DNA of 64,000 nucleotides, from positions 1,984,001-2,048,000 of the forward strand of contig OY723261.1 in the NCBI GenBank assembly GCA_963210315.1, read 5' to 3'. Source of the DNA: Rhynchopus euleeides (taxonomy: Eukaryota; Euglenozoa; Diplonemea; Diplonemida; Diplonemidae). The first letter of the stretch is position 1. Each line of letters opens with the position of its first letter. A program made the translations under genes and the position numbers. Positions 30,662 to 42,200 of this stretch are shown here, piece by piece. The notes below the pieces were generated by a model. That model had not been told where the DNA came from. It saw only the letters and a list, made by a program, of their open reading frames with translations, and made no database searches.

Positions 30662-31588
30662 ATGCGGGGCCTGCTGAGCTATGTCGACCCCACGAAGCCC
30701 CTCCGCTGGATGCTCGGGGGTGCGCCGGAGCTGTGGCGCAAGAAGAAGACTGTGATCCTCTACTGCACGTCGCCCCTGGGGTCCTCGGGCTCGATGTGCC
30801 ACACACCGGCATCGCCTTCGTCGGTTGGGAGCCCCGTCAGCCCCTACCGGCCGCAGCCCGACCTCCCTGTGGACTGGGTGCGCGAGGCAGGCTATGACGT
30901 GGTTGACTGGCGCGACGACCCGCACCTCACCATCGCAACAGCGCTGCAGGCGGTGTCGGAGTCACTGTCAGACACCTGCGTCATTGCCAGCGACAACCCC
31001 AAGCTCATCCAGCAGGCGCTGGACAAAGGGCTCCCTGTGGAATCCGTGCTGTTCCCACAGGAAGGGCTGTATGAGGTTCCCGGTCTCAACGTTCCCACCG
31101 AGGCCCCGCGCCTCACGGGGTCCACCAAGGTCGTGCGGTACCGTCCCAACCCGAACTCGCTGCGCACTGCTGTGACCAGGGCGATCGGAAAGGGGCTCTC
31201 AACACTGGAGCTGACAGTGGAAGTGCTGTCAGATGAAGGCGAGGCTGTCGAAGCGCAGGAGATGAGCGAGTACTGCCCGTTCAAGCCGTTGCTGGCAGAG
31301 ATGAAGAATTCTCCTGATACGCTGAGTGCCTTGCTTGCGGTGTCGGAGAACCTGCTGTACCGTGGGATGGACGTGCGGTACCGCCGTCTTATTGGTTCGA
31401 CCGATAAGTTTAAGTCCACATTTGGGTCGCCGTCTGGCCTGGAGTTCCTGCGTGTGCTTGGGTTTGAGAGGGTCACGGACTGCGACCCCAGCCCGCAGTA
31501 CATCATTCCCGACGATGCCCCGCTCAACACCGATCTCCTCCAAAAGGCTGCGACTGTTATCAACAAGCAGGCCACACCGTCGCCCTGA
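30662..31588 (+). CDS. PUB-domain protein (308 residues)
   Basis: Residues about 215-302 match the PUB (PUG) domain found in peptide:N-glycanase, UBX proteins and HOIP: a helical start (LSALLAVSENLL), then RYRRLIGSTDKFKS, the hallmark GLEFLRVLGFERV, and YIIPDDAP with a final helix. PUB domains usually bind the C-terminal tail of the p97/Cdc48 ATPase, so a role in ubiquitin-linked protein turnover is inferred. Residues 1-200 are not recognised; a VVDWRDDPHLTIATALQAV segment suggests an alpha/beta fold. The ATG is the first after a pyrimidine tract and CCCAG acceptor at 30616. The frame upstream of 30617 reads through low-complexity Pro-rich sequence and is probably not coding. An additional upstream exon is possible. 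Confidence 0.75.
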   Translation: MRGLLSYVDPTKPLRWMLGGAPELWRKKKTVILYCTSPLGSSGSMCHTPASPSSVGSPVSPYRPQPDLPVDWVREAGYDVVDWRDDPHLTIATALQAVSESLSDTCVIASDNPKLIQQALDKGLPVESVLFPQEGLYEVPGLNVPTEAPRLTGSTKVVRYRPNPNSLRTAVTRAIGKGLSTLELTVEVLSDEGEAVEAQEMSEYCPFKPLLAEMKNSPDTLSALLAVSENLLYRGMDVRYRRLIGSTDKFKSTFGSPSGLEFLRVLGFERVTDCDPSPQYIIPDDAPLNTDLLQKAATVINKQATPSP

Positions 31589-34583
31589 GCGCGGTTTGTG
31601 GCCCTGATCTCTTGTTGTGTAGATTATTGACCCAATTCCGTTGAATTGATTGCGATTCTATTCCTCCAAGGCATGCAAAAAAAAGCTCTCGGTTCGTTCA
31701 TTTCCTGATTTTTTTGGGTGTGTTGTTTGCATACTCCAGCAGAGGTGTAGCGAGCGGGGTGGGTGTTGGGGGCGGTGTACGTTGTTACAGCCCGAGAACT
31801 GTTGTCATTGGGTGGCGTTGTGGGAATATTTTGGAGAGTTCGGCCCCAACCTTTCTGTGCCTTCTGCTGGATCTTGCGACCACTCTCACCACTTCAACGG
31901 ACTGGGAGAGAGTGTGCACAGAGTGGGGTCTCGGAGTCTTCGCTATTCGGCAATGATTCAGCGTCTTTCTCAGAATATATGGCGAAATGCGCTTGTCGGC
32001 ACCGCATCGTGACTCCCTCTGCGTTCCAACAAAATTATGTTGCCACGCTTTGCTGTCGCTTCACGAACCAGCGGGCGCATAGAGTTCTTGTTGCCAGATT
32101 CTTCTCCAGACCCCTCACCCCAACACCACAGCTGTCCCTGACGCACTCTCTCTCTCTCCGTTCGTCTTCTCCCCTATTCTTTGTGATCTTGGATGCCTCC
32201 CCTGCAATCCTGCCTGCCCTGTGCACCCCCACTCCGGCAGTGTCGGTGGGGGAGGGGTGATGGATGCTTTACTGGTCCCACTCCCCTTGGTCTCTGCTTC
32301 TGGAGTGACTTTGCACAGCTGGAACAGCAAAACCTCCCAAGCGGTGTCCCGGAAATGGCTCCCAGGCCAGCACCCCGGCACCACGCAGCGTGCTACCGTG
32401 CGCTGCCCGTCCCAAGAATTTGTGCCTACCCTCCTCAGCGGGGCTGTCTTGATCCATGCATGGAGAAGCCCTACAGGACTTCACCACCCACCCCGCCCGG
32501 GGCATGGAACTGTGCAGAGTCTTTTCCTCCAAAAGTACGGGTGCAGCAAGGGTGCCAGATGATGATGCCAGAAGAGTTTCGTTTGGATGTTCAGCGGGTC
32601 CGGTGTTCTGGCTGAAAGAATGACTCAAAATGCAGGAGTGCTCGAGTAGGCCCAGTCGGGAGGCATCTGGCATTCCCACACAGCAGAGCTCCCTGGAGTT
32701 GGGCCGGTGGCGTCGGTCTCTACCTCCCTGTTCTAGTTACGAGCGATGAAGTGAAGTCGTGAAGTAACGAAGGAAATCATGCGACTGAAGCTTTAGGCAT
32801 ACTACCACTTCACAGGGTCCCAACACGGCCTTGGAACACGGGTGAGTTCAATGGAAAGTCGGTTGGGGGGTCTGTTTCTAAGCAGCGCCGCGGGCAGGGT
32901 GTTCTGCTGCCATCAAAGCGGAAGGAGTACGATATTTGAAAACTAGATTCGTTTATGACATTTTTTGTTCTGTCTGGTCTGCATCGCTGGGATACGCGTG
33001 GGGGGGAGGGGGGTACTGTGACCGTTGCTTGCGTGGCGAGATCCGTCCTCCACAGCGGCCACAGCACACTGCCGCTCCCACTGCCCCGCGCAAAGAATGC
33101 GCCCCCCTCACCCTTTTCCTGACTATTTTGGCTGACAAATACAACCAGTGTTTCTTTTGGTCGCTCAACCAGCACCAAAATTTTTGATTTAAATGCAAAG
33201 TTGTGAGGTGGGAAGGGGAAGAATGTAGGGAAGAAGAAGCCTTCTGGTTTCTCTGGCATATTCCCTCATCTACTAGGCCGGTGTAGCGTTTTCCTGACTC
33301 GCAACACAACGCAGTGCAAACCCTTGCGGAACATCGCGACGCAGCAGGCGTAGGTTGTTGTCTCTCGCGAACATGCCTCTCCTCCTCCTTCAGATTCTTG
33401 CACCACATCGCGCTCGTGTTAGCTGCCCGGCACATCTCTCTCTTGGCATCTCTTACTTTTCGTGCGATCGGCGGAGAAGTCTTTTTATCTTCGGACCCCC
33501 GGTCTGCGTCAAACCCTGTCAGGCGGGCCATTCTTTTCACACCCTTTTTTCTGCCCATCCACGGGAGACCCATGCAATGCCCTCACATCCGGTGGCTGCC
33601 TTCCACCGACACTGAGAGTATAGGCTGTGAGGGTCCACCGCATCTGCCTCTCTGGATCACGGTTATTACACAAGACATACACTCCTCCCAACTGTCTCCC
33701 TGCCATATTACACCCGTGTCTGGTGGCATGCACTCTACACGTGCATGGCGCCAGGCATGGGATGCATAATGATGGCAGATGCGGGCGGCATCCTTTTTGT
33801 ACTGTTCGTAACGGATGTCATCGCTGCTCGTTAGTTTCAGCAATCTTCGTCATTTTTCAGCTTGCTTACCTGGAAAAATGCAGCAACAAGCCATTGTCGG
33901 CTCGGCCGTGGAGCGCCCAAGAGTTATATGTGAGATAAGAACGAAGTGGTGGCGGTGGGGTTGGTGGGTTTTTTTGTTGAGAGATAATAGAAAAGGCGGT
34001 GGCGTGAAATCCATGCGCACAGCCCACCAGGCTGCATCCGCAAGCCGGCTTTGCCAACCAATACCTGCATGTGGCTTCCCCCATCAGCGAGAAGGGATCC
34101 TGGTGTTTCTTTTGTTGGGCTTGTCTCTCAGAACGGCCTCGGCCAGGCTCCTCTCTGCATTACATCATCAGAAAGGACGGCGGTGTGGTGGTGTACAACA
34201 AGTGATGTCGAATCTCGTGGGTGGGGTCGTTCGCTCAAAACATGAACCCCCCCCCCGCCCACCGCGTTGCAGATGCCCCTGTCTGTTGCACGTATTTACC
34301 GGGTTGTGTTGGGCTTCTGTTCAGACTCCCCCCTCCTCGCTCCAGAGGCAACATGCGAGAACACTCTGATTCGGGCTCCGTTAACTCGCCTTCCTTTGTG
34401 AGTGATTTGGCGGGCTTCTCGGGTTGCCCGCCGCTTTGTGTGTGATTATGTGGTTGAATGTGATGTCAAACGTGGTCATACCAATATCAAAGCCCGCGCG
34501 GGCATCGGCAGACAGGCGGCTCGTCGTTTGAGCATTCTGGCCCTCGTGGCAACCAGCAGGCACCCTGCTCACACAACAGTGCC
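31589..34583. other. Long spacer without a recognised gene
   Basis: No frame here resembles a known family; a minus-strand frame of 206 residues at 32953-33573 has a basic, Cys-containing start but no recognisable domain. 32740-32940 resembles the interior of hairpin module 1 (shared words include AAGGAAATC, CGACTGAAGCT and GGAGTACGAT). G/C homopolymers are shorter than elsewhere. Confidence 0.4.
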
Positions 34584-34587
34584 TTAA

Positions 34588-36731
34588 CCCTTACAGCCCG
34601 GTGGGGGGGCGACTTAATTCACCAAAATCCGGGATTTTGGCCACCTTCCCCAGTAAGGATTTTTCTACTCCACCAAAATCAGAATTTCTTTTTATGGTGA
34701 ACTGCGTTGTTTCAGAACGATCCGAGAATCAACTTTTTTTTGAGAAAAAAAATTTTTTTTCACGGCAGGCCACTCACAATGACCACCCAAAATATTTTTC
34801 GCCGGTTTGGGACCCAACCACATATCCGAACCAGACCCCCAGATCTGAGAAAAATGTCAGAAAAATGCGTTTTTCGGGCAGAACGAGGACAGAGCATTCC
34901 ACGATGCCCAGAGTTTCTGAAAAATCCCAAAAAAATCGACTTTTGCCTGCCGACCCAATATTCCGGTGAAAAAGGTGAAAAATACAGGGTCTGTGGGGTC
35001 GGGTCACCAGACCCAGATGTGACTTTCGGGCAGTTTTGGGGCATATCTTTCCAGAAACACGTTTTTTGGGTGTCTGGGCATGGTTTGACAAGCCGCTTAA
35101 GAATCTTGTTGGATTCTTATGGATTCTTACGCTTATTGGCTCCGAACACTTACGAAAAAAAGCCAAGAATTCTTACGATAAGCCGTCAAATCTTATAAGA
35201 CTTGTAGGAATCTGAGAAAGTCTTATAAGATTTTAGGAAAATCTCATAAGATTCTTGTAAGATTCCGGAAAATTCTTGCCAGAAATCCGATAAGTCTTAT
35301 AAGACTTGCGGAAAATCTTATAAGACTTATAAGATTTTCCGTAAGTCTTATAAGACTTACGGATTTTTCCGATAAGATTTGTAAGTCTTATAAGATTTTT
35401 GGTAAGATAAAAAAATCTTATAAGATTTTCCGTAAGCCTGATAAGAATCCGTAAGATTCTTATAAGACTTATAAGCATGGTTTGACAAGCCGCTTAAGAA
35501 TCTTGTTGGATTCTTATGGATTCTTACGCTTATTGGCTCCGAACACTTACGAAAAAAGGCCAAGAATTCTTACGATAAGCCGTCAAATCTTATAAGACTT
35601 GTAGGAATCTGAGAAAGTCTTATAAGATTTTGGGAAAATCTCATAAGATTCTTGTAAGATTCCGGAAAATTCTTGCCAGAAATCCGATAAGTCTTATAAG
35701 ACTTGCGGAAAATCTTATAAGACTTATAAGATTTTCCGTAAGTCTTATAAGACTTACGGATTTTTCCGATAAGATTTGTAAGTCTTATAAGATTTTTGGT
35801 AAGATAAAAAAATCTTATAAGACTTTCCGTAAGCCTGATAAGAATCCGTAAGATTCTTATAAGTCTTATAAGATTTCAGTAAGATTTCCGTAAGTCTTAT
35901 AAGACTTACAAATCTTACGGAATAAGCGTAAAAATAAGTAAGTCTTATGTCAAACCATGTATAAGAATCCGTAAGATTCTTATAAGTCTTATAAGATTTC
36001 CGTAAGATTTCCGTAAGTCTTATAAGACTTACAAATCTTACGGAATAAGCGTAAAAATAAGTAAGTCTTATGTCAAACCATGTCTGGGGGTGTTTCGAGG
36101 CCATTTCTGTGGCCACAGACGCAGGTCTCCCGGGTGGCCAAAAACCACCAAAAACCTGGAAATAGGTGGACTCACAATTTTTTCTCGGCGGGAAAAAAAT
36201 TCAATTTTGGACTTTTTTCGAAAAATTTGTTGTCGTGAAACGCGCTGCTCTGGCCGTTTCCGAGAATATTTTTTTTTCCGAATTTTTTTTTTCTGGCGAT
36301 AGTGGGGCGACTTATGTAAATTGGGCCACCCTCTCCAGGCTGTGTTACGCAGCCTAGTTTTTTGCACTCCCCCGGATTTTCGAAACATGGCGAAAACGCG
36401 CTTTTTCGAGGCAAAAACAATTCACCATAAAAAAATCGAGGAAAAAGGTGGAGTACAGTCCCCATTACTGGCCATACAGAAAATGGACCCCCAAATCCGA
36501 AAAAAACGCGATTTTCAGGATTTTCCGAAAAATCGCACTTTTCCTCCTTGCAACCATTTTAGTCGGGAGACCGCGTCGTAAATTTTCTCTTGCTTCTTTG
36601 CAACGTTCTGCGACATCTGAGTTCACCATAAAAAAAATCGGTCAAAAATTCGTAGTAGAACGCTTCTGGGTGCCCAGTGCGAAAAAAATTGGACTTTTCG
36701 ACACACATGTGTGTCGTTAGGTACCAAAGGG
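34588..36731. mobile_element. TTAA-flanked (piggyBac-like) element G
   Basis: It starts CCCTTACAGCCCGG and ends CCAAAGGG, with TTAA at 34584-34587 and 36732-36735. Terminal complementarity is limited to CCCTT. Inside, CTCCACCAAAATC...GGTGAACTGCG at the left and the inverse AATTCACCATAAAAAAATCG...GGTGGAG at 36420-36455 parallel the sub-repeats of elements A and B, so it appears to be a diverged relative. A foldback element (35079-36081) is nested within it. Confidence 0.6.
35079..36081. mobile_element. Foldback element with TCTTATAAGA palindrome arrays
   Basis: It starts CATGGTTTGACA and ends TGTCAAACCAT. GTCTGGG lies directly before and after it (35072-35078, 36082-36088). The body is almost entirely made of AAGTCTTATAAGACTTA and AAATCTTATAAGATTTT type palindromes. 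Its first 395 bp occur twice in tandem (35079-35473 and 35474-35870), and a third partial unit follows at about 35945. Confidence 0.65.
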
Positions 36732-36735
36732 TTAA

Positions 36736-37922
36736 CGGTGATCATTTTGCTGTGCAACCGCAATATCAGAGCCCAGTGAAATCTGATCTAATAGTGATCG
36801 CACCGCGTCATTGACGACGATACTCAGTGGTGGGACACCTGACAATCGATTTGCTCCGGATATACAATGCCGTTCATTGTATGCCCAAATTTTTTTTCTG
36901 TAGCCTCATGCAATGAAGGAGGAAATGGAACACGGAGAAAGCAGGTCATTCGAGTTTACGGCACGCGTAGTGCCGTAATTGCAGAGCCACATCTCACCTC
37001 ATCACAGGTCGAGGTGTGTGCGTTTCACCACAACCTCTCCCCTCCCCATTCCCCCGTGTTGAGTGACATGTGTCGATAGTGTTCCATTTCCGCCCCCAGT
37101 CTGAGAGGCAGCAGCCACGACTCGGCAGGAGGCGGGCACAACAAAAAAAGGGAGAGTCGTCACTGTGCATATCAGCACGGTCCCGCCCTCTGAGCCAGAC
37201 TAACCCGCCCATAAAGGAAAAGAGGAAGAGGCGACGTAAGGCAATGCCTCCGTGCGGCAAGGAGAACACGAAACAGCGTCCCCCCTCACCGGGGGACGCG
37301 ACGAGCACGGCCAAAAATCGTTCAAAAATCGTTCAATTGTGATGAAGTCAAGGATGAACCGAACAGTGACGAACCACAGCGGGAGAAGAACTTCCTGCCT
37401 CAGAGCTCCAGCACAAAATAAATCCGTACGAAATCGTTCGAAGGCCTGCCCGCACCTCTTCTTCCGCCCTCCCATCCCAGGTCGGCCAAACCTTTCAAGG
37501 TGCAGTCAACCCACACCTCACCCCTTCCCCCCTCTGGCCGAAAGAACACCCCCAGCTGGCTTGAGGCCTCGTCATCTCGCCACACCAGCGCACGGGGGGC
37601 TGGGTGGGGCAGGGGAGCAGGGGGGTCCGGTTAACCCACACGACACACAAGGAAGTCAACGCCATACTCTCTGTGCAGTGCCAAAGAAAGCAAGGTCGGA
37701 CACCACGCCACAGCCCCCCCACCCCCACCCTCCACCCCGCTCCTTGCCTGCATACATCGCAGTTTCCTTGGTTGCGAGCAAGATTGTTTGCCACAGCGAA
37801 GGGGTCAGTGGGGGCGTACGGCGCGCGCAGTGTGTTTTGATACAGCAACACTCTCATCCCGTCACCCCGAAGCCCACCGGCCCCCGGCCCCCATGTTAGG
37901 CGGGGAGTGCAATGAACAGTGC
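36736..37922. other. Spacer with a diverged repeat R copy
   Basis: No gene was found. 37094-37326 is a diverged copy of repeat R (see separate entry). The rest has short frames only, with C-rich stretches near 37718-37740. Confidence 0.4.
37094..37326 (+). mobile_element. Dispersed repeat R, partial diverged copy
   Basis: It reads from GCCCCCAGTCTGAGAGGC to GAGCACGGCC and then AAAAATCGTTC twice, in the orientation opposite to the copies in A and B. The two tandem tail units mark the presumed 3' end. Confidence 0.6.
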
Positions 37923-37975
37923 TGGGGTAATCAGGCTGGGGAAAAAAACAACAAATCACAACAAATCACACCCGA
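37923..37975. repeat. Left outer inverted repeat of the retroelement region
   Basis: GGGGTAATCAGGCTGGGG followed by A-run and ACAACAAATCACAAC words. The inverse complement occurs at 45800-45851, nearly 8 kb away. Confidence 0.6.
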
Positions 37976-38444
37976 TCGTCAGCTGATTGAGGGTGTGATA
38001 TGAGGGTTCTATCCAACAAGGATATCAAGGCGGCACTTTCAAAGTCCTGCCAAGGACAGCGCCACGTGGGTGTGTGCTTCTGATATATGTTATGTCATCA
38101 TGTGAACCCTCCCCAGCGTGTGCCAACATCCCTGACACGCTCACGAAAAGCATGACACGGAGAAAACAGGTGCCGAAACAACCTGCCGAGCACACGGGTG
38201 GTGCCACGTTGATCCACGCAGCGATCTCCCATGACAGGAAGCCTTGTCGCCACGGCAGAGTCGCCGCAGACTGTGGGAGAGGTGTCGCCAGTCACCTTGA
38301 GGTTGCAGTGTGTCATCAGGCTAAGACCCGTGCCCTCTTCACCTCCCCTGTTAGGTTGCTCCCATATCGTTGCCTGCTTTGGGGCCTGAAGGACATAGGG
38401 GTCCAGCAGGCACTTGAGCATCGCAAGGCATGAGTGGCTGTTTC

Positions 38445-38514
38445 AAACTCCTGGTGCAAGCACCCGTCATGGTCTGGGGAAGCCCTCCCAGGTAGTTTAA
38501 CGTCTTGCCCAGGA
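38445..38514 (-). mobile_element. Dispersed repeat R, 5'-end fragment
   Basis: On the minus strand it starts GTCCTGGGCAAGACGTTAAA, like the 5' end of the two longer copies, and breaks off after about 70 bp. Confidence 0.5.
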
Positions 38515-38519
38515 CAACT

Positions 38520-38625
38520 TTTAAAAAACAACAAATCACAACGAATCACACCCGATCACAACAGATCACAACAAATCACAAGGCAAATGTTGTGATTTTT
38601 TGCGATTTGTTGCGGCCAGTTGTCC
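38520..38625. repeat. TGTGAT-type repeat array, left
   Basis: Runs of ACAACAAATCACAAC and ATCACACCCGATCACAAC followed by the inverted TTGTGATTTTTTGCGATTTG. It corresponds to the inverse complement of 45720-45835. Confidence 0.65.
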
Positions 38626-39224
38626 CCTCTGCAAGGGTACTCATTGCCCCTCGTTCCTCTCACCCCGCCCCCTGGGCGCCCCTGTTTCGAAAACAAAGGC
38701 CGTTGGGCAATCTGACTCGAAACCTCCAGCAGTGGCTACCGGCTTCCTGTTTGATGCGCCAAGCAGGCCACTCACTACAGCTAAAGTCAAGGCATGGAGG
38801 TGGTTACTTCCCCCTTGCGCGATTGACCCCATTCCCCACAAGGTTCGTCTGTCGAAGATCCATCGGCAGAAACGTTTCCGAGCCCGGGCTTTCCCTTTTG
38901 ACCCCCCCCGCCAGATCAGGCGTTCATCAGACTTCCTTCCCAGTAAGTGGAAGGTCCCGCGCTATTTTCAACGCGCGGCCGAGGTATCACCCTCCGAGCT
39001 TCATTCGGTGGAGCCTCCGACCTTCAGTGTTCACGTGCCTTTCCCTATTTTAACAAAAGAAAGGAGCAGATCGCGCCCGTGTGGTGTGACTTAGTAAATG
39101 ACTTGGATAGCGTATCAGTTCTCGTGCGTCGTCTTTCGTAGACGTTCTGTACGATGCGGATCCGCTAATCCAACATAGCAAACGGCCAGTTGTGATTTGT
39201 TGTGACTAGGTGTGACGTGGTGGG
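38626..39224 (+). pseudogene. 3'-end fragment of a second retroelement copy
   Basis: A frame ending in SRSRPCGVT and a stop (39094) resembles the last residues of the long retroelement protein (RRRAKPCGVT, stop). The resemblance extends upstream through PR-FQR and SVxV positions, and downstream through GGATAGCG and TTGTGATTTGTTGTGAC. It is therefore the diverged 3' end of an older copy, lying head-to-tail before the main copy. Only the C-terminal part is present, so it is non-functional. Confidence 0.55.
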
Positions 39225-42200
39225 GTGGCCACCATGGTGCGCCAGCCGTGTGTGTCGCGCGCCGTTCCGAACAGCGCCATCACTGCGGGGTTTGAAGATG
39301 GCAGGGTCATGCACAGCATGGTGGCGCTCGGGTCGGGGGCCACGTTCCTCCATGTCTTCGTGGTGTACGCGCACTCGGGGTGCGACAACAAAACAGTGGC
39401 TGCCAGGGAGGCCCTCCTGAACTCTGTGTTGTTCGAGGCGCAGGCGCAGGTGGGTGGTGCTCCAGCGGTGGTACTGGGGGACCTCAACACGGATGTTGCG
39501 CGGTCGCCGACCCTCCGCAGAGCGCTGGAGAATGAGTGGGTCGACGCAGCGGTGCTCCAGGCTACGAGGAGCGGTGGTGACCCCCCGCCGACCTACACCT
39601 CTACACGTGCCAGCTCGCGAATCGACTACGTCCTGATGAACCGAATCGCAGCGCAAAGTTTCGTGAGCTGCTCGACCTCGCTGGCTGGGGTGCCGAACCA
39701 CTCGCTGGTGAGTGTCACGCTGGACTCGCTCGCCTTCGCGCAGGAGACCCTGAGGTACAAGGTGCCCCGTGCAATTCCTGCACCCCCCCGGTCACCTGAC
39801 GCGGACGAGACACCCCCGGAGCCACCCGACCTTGCGCCGTTCTACGACGCGGTGAAACGGGAAGCAGTCGAGGATGCGTGGATGATCCTTTCTGGGATGT
39901 GCGAGCGTCATCTGCTGGACGGGAGCGAGGTGGCGGCGTCAGAGGAGCGGTCATACCTCGGGAGGGGCGCAGCGCGAGAACCGCAGCGGGTACGTGTGGC
40001 GGCGCCGAGCTCCGCCACCTTGGGCACAGTCGCGACGGCGAAGGAGCTGAGGTACAGCGCGACCATCAGCCGCATGGAGCACTACGTGCGCGCTCGCTCC
40101 TGCGTAAAAAGTGGTCCGGGCGCGGTGTCGGGGCAACTTGTCCGCTGCTGGCGCAAGTGTCGCAACGTCCTACGTGAACTACCTCAGGAGTGTGGGGTGA
40201 CGAGCCACCTGCTGGGCTCCGTCCCCGACGTCGCGACTGTGAAGAAGCTGCTGCATGCTGTGCGCGGACGCCTTCACGACATCAACCGAGAGGCGTGCAA
40301 GGCGCGGAAACAGCGTTGGCGGGGGACTGTGCGCCAGATGTTCGCCTCCGACCGCAAAAGCCTTGTGACTGTCCTGAAGGGTAGCCCGGGCCAAGCCGCC
40401 GACACGGTGAAGAAGGGGAACGGTGAACTGACGGCGAAGGTGTCGGAAATGGACGCCATCCTCATGGAAGCCTGGGCGCCCATCCACCGGATGTACACGG
40501 GCGACAGGGCGGAGCCGGAGTTTGCGCCTTTCGCACGGGAGTACGACGGGCTGTTCGAGAAGCACCCTATGCAGGTGGAAGACGTCAGCGGCTCCGACTT
40601 GCTGGAGATGCTGAAGCGGAGGAAAAAGAAGTCTGCTGCGTGTGGTGTCGACGGCTGGCGCATGGACGAGCTGCAGCGGCTGCCCCTCCCTCTCATGGAC
40701 GGGTTTGCTGCCTTCTTCAACCTGGTGGAACGGACGGGGAAATGGCCGAAGGGGCTGCTCACGGCCCTGGTGTCGCTGATCCCGAAGAGCGAAGACCTCT
40801 CGCCTACGAACCTCCGGCCTATCACGGTCACCAGTGCGGTCTACCGCCTGTGGGCGTGCCGCCGTCTCATCGACATAATGAAGTGGCAGGAGACGTGGGC
40901 CCTGGACACGCAGCACGGCTTCCGCCAGGGGCATAGGTGCGAGGATGTCCTTAACGAACTGACGACTCTGATTGAGGAGACCCTCCTGGATGATTCCAAA
41001 CAGCTGTACCTGCTGGCCCTGGACTTCCAGAAGTGCTTCGACCGGGTACCCCAGAAGCTCGTCTTGGAGCTGGCGGAGGCCATGGGGCTGCACCAGCGCA
41101 TCCTGCGCCCCCTCAAAACGATGTACAGTGGGCTGAAGAGACGCTTCAAGCTGCCCTTAGGTGTTGGCGGGCGCTTCGAGGTGACCAACGGGATCCTGCA
41201 GGGCTGCCCTATATCGGTCATCCTGATCAACGCCCTCCTCTCGGTCATGTTTAAGGCCGTCGACGTGCGCGTGCCATCAGTGTCTTCGCAGTCCTTCGCC
41301 GACGATGGGACGCTTGTATCTCAGGAGGATGAGGCGTCGGTGCAGCAGGCTGTCGATGTCGTGGTAGGCTTCTGCAACATCACCGGCATGGCCCTCAACG
41401 TCAAGAAGACGGTGGCGATGGGGATCCCGAGGGGCTCGTCGGGTTTCAGGAGGCGACACCCATACGTGGGACAGGTGCGTGTTCAGGACAACATCCTCCC
41501 GACTGAGACAGCGTCGAAGATCCTCGGTGCAAAGGCCTGCGTCTCTGACAAGGTGCAGGTGCGCCGCAACGACGCGCGACTCGAGAGCCACAAACCCCTG
41601 CTCATGCGACTTCCGACCTCTCCGCTGAGCACACGACAACGGGCGGAAATTGTGGCGTCGAATGTCGTGTCGAGCACGGTGTCGGGCGGAGCGTTTGCCC
41701 CTCTGTCGAAGACGGCGACGCAGCGTCTTCGAAGCCGTTTAACGACAGGCATCCTCGGCGTCAAGCACCCCTCCCGCAGTGTAGGCGCGATGCTCACCAT
41801 CCTGCACAAAGCCCACCGTGTAGATCCGGCGATAGCCAACTCTTACCGGATCCTGTGCAATCTCTTCGACACGTGTGTGCGCATCCCACACATGGTGGAC
41901 AGGATGAACCGAATCGCTGTGCTGTACGAGGATCACCCGACCCTCTCCTCTGCTGACGCCCTCGGCCCTGTGGGCATCGCGATCTCGGTCGCCCTCCCTG
42001 CTGCTGGACTAGAGTGGGGCGACGACATCCGTGACTGTGCCATCGGGGATATGTGTCTCGCCGGTGAACCACGGTCCTCCCGGAACCATGCGCTGCGCGA
42101 CAATCTGCGGCGGCAGGGCTGGAAGGCGCTGGCGAAGCACCGTCCTTCCTTCTCGGGGATCGAAAACGGTGTGGACTACGACAGGACGAACGCGCTCCGC

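Noticed and set aside
32953..33573. 206-residue minus-strand frame with a basic start
   Set aside because: No domain recognised, no acceptor-like site before its ATG, and the frame crosses G/C-rich spacer; a short likeness (AKREMC) to the TIR-element frame is too small to use.
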